Positions 6,301-7,102 of a DNA stretch of 7,102 bases are shown here, one piece after another. The notes under the pieces were generated by a model. That model made no database searches. It was not told the DNA's origin and saw only the letters and a list, made by a program, of their open reading frames with translations. This stretch comes from Acidimicrobium sp. BACL17 MAG-120823-bin42 (GTDB taxonomy: Bacteria; Actinomycetota; Acidimicrobiia; Acidimicrobiales; Ilumatobacteraceae): assembly GCA_001438985.1 (NCBI GenBank), contig LIAZ01000063.1:1-7102 (forward strand), in the 5' to 3' direction. Each line of letters starts with the position of its first letter. Positions within the stretch are counted from its first letter, which is position 1. The translations under genes and the position numbers were made by a program.

Positions 6301-7043
6301 TCGGCGACTTCGTCAACGGCGCCCAAATTGTGATTGACCAATACTTGGTGGCTGCAGAAGACAAGTGGGGTCAGCAAAACGGTGTCGTCATGTTGTTGCC
6401 ACACGGTTATGAGGGTCAAGGTCCAGAGCATTCCTCGGCGCGACTAGAGCGCTTCTTGCAGTTGTGCGCCGAAGACAACATTCAGGTGTGTTACCCAACA
6501 ACAGCAGCACAGTATTTCCACATGTTGCGCCGTCAGGTGCGTCGCGATTTCCGCAAGCCGTTGGTGGTCATGACCCCGAAGCAGCCTCTGCGCATGAAGG
6601 AAAGTCGCTCACCAATTGCCGATCTGACAACGGGCAGCTTTGAAGAAATTCTGGACGACCCAACAGTTACCGACAAGGCAAAAGTAACTCGCATTGTGTT
6701 GTGCACAGGCAAAGTGGCATGGGACGTGATGACCGAACGTAACAAGATTGGTGCAAACGTTGCAGTTGTTCGTGTCGAGCAGTTGTACCCATTCCCAATT
6801 GTGCAGTTGCGCCAAATTCTCTCTAGTTATCCAAATGCGAAGCAAGTGGTGTGGGTGCAAGAAGAGCCAGAGAACATGGGCGCGTGGCGATTTGTTGATG
6901 CCATTGTGTGGCCAATTAAAAACGAAGGCTACGACTGGCGCCACGTGTCACGTGTGGAGTCGGGTAGTCCGGCAACAGGTTCTAAATCAATCCACGATCA
7001 AGAAACTGCCAGCATTCTCGAACAAACTTTCGCTAACTGGTAG
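3399..7043 (+). CDS. kgd: Multifunctional 2-oxoglutarate decarboxylase/dehydrogenase E1 with fused E2 succinyltransferase domain (Kgd/OdhA type)
   Basis: A 1214-residue protein, close to mycobacterial Kgd and corynebacterial OdhA (about 1220-1230). It catalyses ThDP-dependent decarboxylation of 2-oxoglutarate and feeds succinyl groups toward succinyl-CoA in the TCA cycle. In order: an N-terminal helix (about 13-42, NSWLVEEMYERF...TWKEFF), a Pro-rich linker (about 43-100), an E2 acyltransferase domain (about 102-336) with the DHRIIQGAESG active site (His313), and the E1 region (about 360-1214). E1 hallmarks are SMHRGRLNVL (His542), ThDP/Mg motif HGDAAFAGQG (Asp642) to Asn674-Asn675, YRRHGHNEGDDPSYTQP (742-744 HGH), and GEDARRGTFSQRH (Glu898, His909) in the pyrimidine-binding domain. 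There is no lipoyl domain, so a separate lipoylated E2 and an E3 are needed, as in known Actinobacteria. The ATG at 3399 is preferred over an in-frame TTG at 3390; neither has a ribosome site. All key residues look intact. Confidence 0.97.
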   Translation: MIQRSQPEDFGANSWLVEEMYERFREDPNSVGDTWKEFFSDFRPAGTPKPDSTAEIIRPALPPELREEGAKPRPVVTAPGVEPPAPKIVMSEIVPDGEPEPLRGVSAAIAANMEKSLTVPTATSFRNVPAKLLEVNRKVMNNYRSRTGQPKISFTHIIGYAVVRAIADAVPNMKNGYVVDADGKPQIQRHNNVNIGLAVDVDKGKGQRSLVVPVLRNADALDFAGFLLAYDEIIRKVRANKLTVEDFQGANVSLTNPGTIGTVQSVPRLMPGQGVIVGVGSIDYPAEFQGSDERSLTRLGVSKVVTITSTYDHRIIQGAESGMFLKYVHELLLGQHEFYHDLFQSLGVPYEAVQWNQDSNLLDSEDEMLHKQMQVATLIRVHRVRGHLIADLDPLRWQEPQMPKELDPATYGLTIWDLDRQFLTGGVGGVRKSSLGDLLGVLRDAYCRTIGIEYMHIHSTDEQRWIQERVEGHGVFDFTVDKRRVLERLNDAEAFEKFLATKYVGTKRFGLEGAESAIPMLDTVLAAAADGGMNSAVLGSMHRGRLNVLANIMGKNPQDIFEEFEDYIDPTSVQGSGDVKYHLGAVGTFVSPAGAQLPIELSANPSHLETVGPIIFGMTRAAQDAIDPPLSYSVLPIMMHGDAAFAGQGVVAEGFAMSDTSGYRIGGTIHIIINNQIGFTTSPQYARSSKYPSDVAKTVQAPIFHVNADDPEACVRVARLAFDYRQKFHKDVVIDMICYRRHGHNEGDDPSYTQPLMYKAIAERRSVRKLYVETLVKRGDITLEEAEQTLADYQSKLQGALDVARAGKPEPIKVPPPPKPVGVVPHVATGVDRAILDGIFNHLTEYPEGFAPHPKLFKQFQLRAQTHASQQDVDWATAEALAFGSLVVEGTPVRLMGEDARRGTFSQRHSTLVDYNNERRWVPLNTLPNAKARFWVYDSLLSEYAALGFEYGYAHSNSKALVMWEAQFGDFVNGAQIVIDQYLVAAEDKWGQQNGVVMLLPHGYEGQGPEHSSARLERFLQLCAEDNIQVCYPTTAAQYFHMLRRQVRRDFRKPLVVMTPKQPLRMKESRSPIADLTTGSFEEILDDPTVTDKAKVTRIVLCTGKVAWDVMTERNKIGANVAVVRVEQLYPFPIVQLRQILSSYPNAKQVVWVQEEPENMGAWRFVDAIVWPIKNEGYDWRHVSRVESGSPATGSKSIHDQETASILEQTFANW

Positions 7044-7079
7044 ACGTTAAAAAACGTCAACGATCAGCCCGGCTCTCCA

Positions 7080-7102
7080 AAGGTTGCAATGCTGTCAACC
7101 TT
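7080..7102 (+). terminator. Possible terminator hairpin after kgd, cut by the window edge
   Basis: AAGGTTG (7080-7086) and CAACCTT (7096-7102) form a perfect 7-bp stem around a 9-nt loop, 37 bp after the kgd stop. The right arm ends in TT at the last base, so whether a T-run follows cannot be seen. The rest of 7044-7102 shows no gene. Confidence 0.4.

Noticed and set aside
7043..7058. GACGTT-AAAA-AACGTC hairpin overlapping the kgd stop
   Set aside because: The stem is perfect but only 6 bp and AT-rich, with no T-run after it. It is too weak to call a terminator; the 7080-7102 stem is the better candidate.
1..7102. tRNA, rRNA, CRISPR array, insertion sequence, prophage or defence module
   Set aside because: No cloverleaf, spaced repeats, transposase motif or terminal inverted repeats were seen. 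Nearly all sequence is taken by core genes.

Overview
The window looks like an ordinary core-genome stretch of an actinobacterium. The strongest pointer is the 3.6-kb gene at 3399-7043. It encodes the fused succinyltransferase/oxoglutarate decarboxylase (Kgd/OdhA type), an architecture known mainly from Actinobacteria. Moderate GC by eye (around 50-55 %), a CysQ-like start resembling the mycobacterial protein, and genes that seem to lack leaders all fit. A lower-GC aquatic lineage such as Acidimicrobiia is my guess; the sequence alone does not prove it.

Layout. Positions 1-2078 are a leftward operon: ettA (ABC-F ribosome-associated ATPase), a 105-residue two-helix membrane protein of unknown function, and the first 26 codons of a CysQ/inositol-monophosphatase-like gene that runs off the left edge. 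The three are packed tightly: 9 bp separate the first two, with a Shine-Dalgarno overlapping the ettA stop, and a GTGA overlap joins the second and third. A 110-bp divergent spacer then leads rightward to a 249-residue six-helix membrane protein of the PuuD/urate-oxidase N-terminal family, which lacks the cytochrome c domain. It converges on a leftward cupredoxin lipoprotein gene (2978-3364), and a strong hairpin at their junction is partly built from the last codons of the cupredoxin gene. A 34-bp spacer with two candidate leaderless promoters separates the cupredoxin gene from kgd, which fills the rest of the window.

How the genes relate. kgd is a TCA-cycle enzyme, ettA tunes translation to energy state, and CysQ-type enzymes recycle PAP in sulfur metabolism. 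The PuuD-like membrane protein and the blue-copper lipoprotein could both act in redox chemistry at the membrane, but adjacency is the only link visible here.

I found no mobile element, CRISPR array, tRNA or rRNA, and no clear new multi-gene system. The most interesting items are the stand-alone PuuD-like domain, the compact copper-site spacing of the cupredoxin, and the very short divergent promoter region before kgd.
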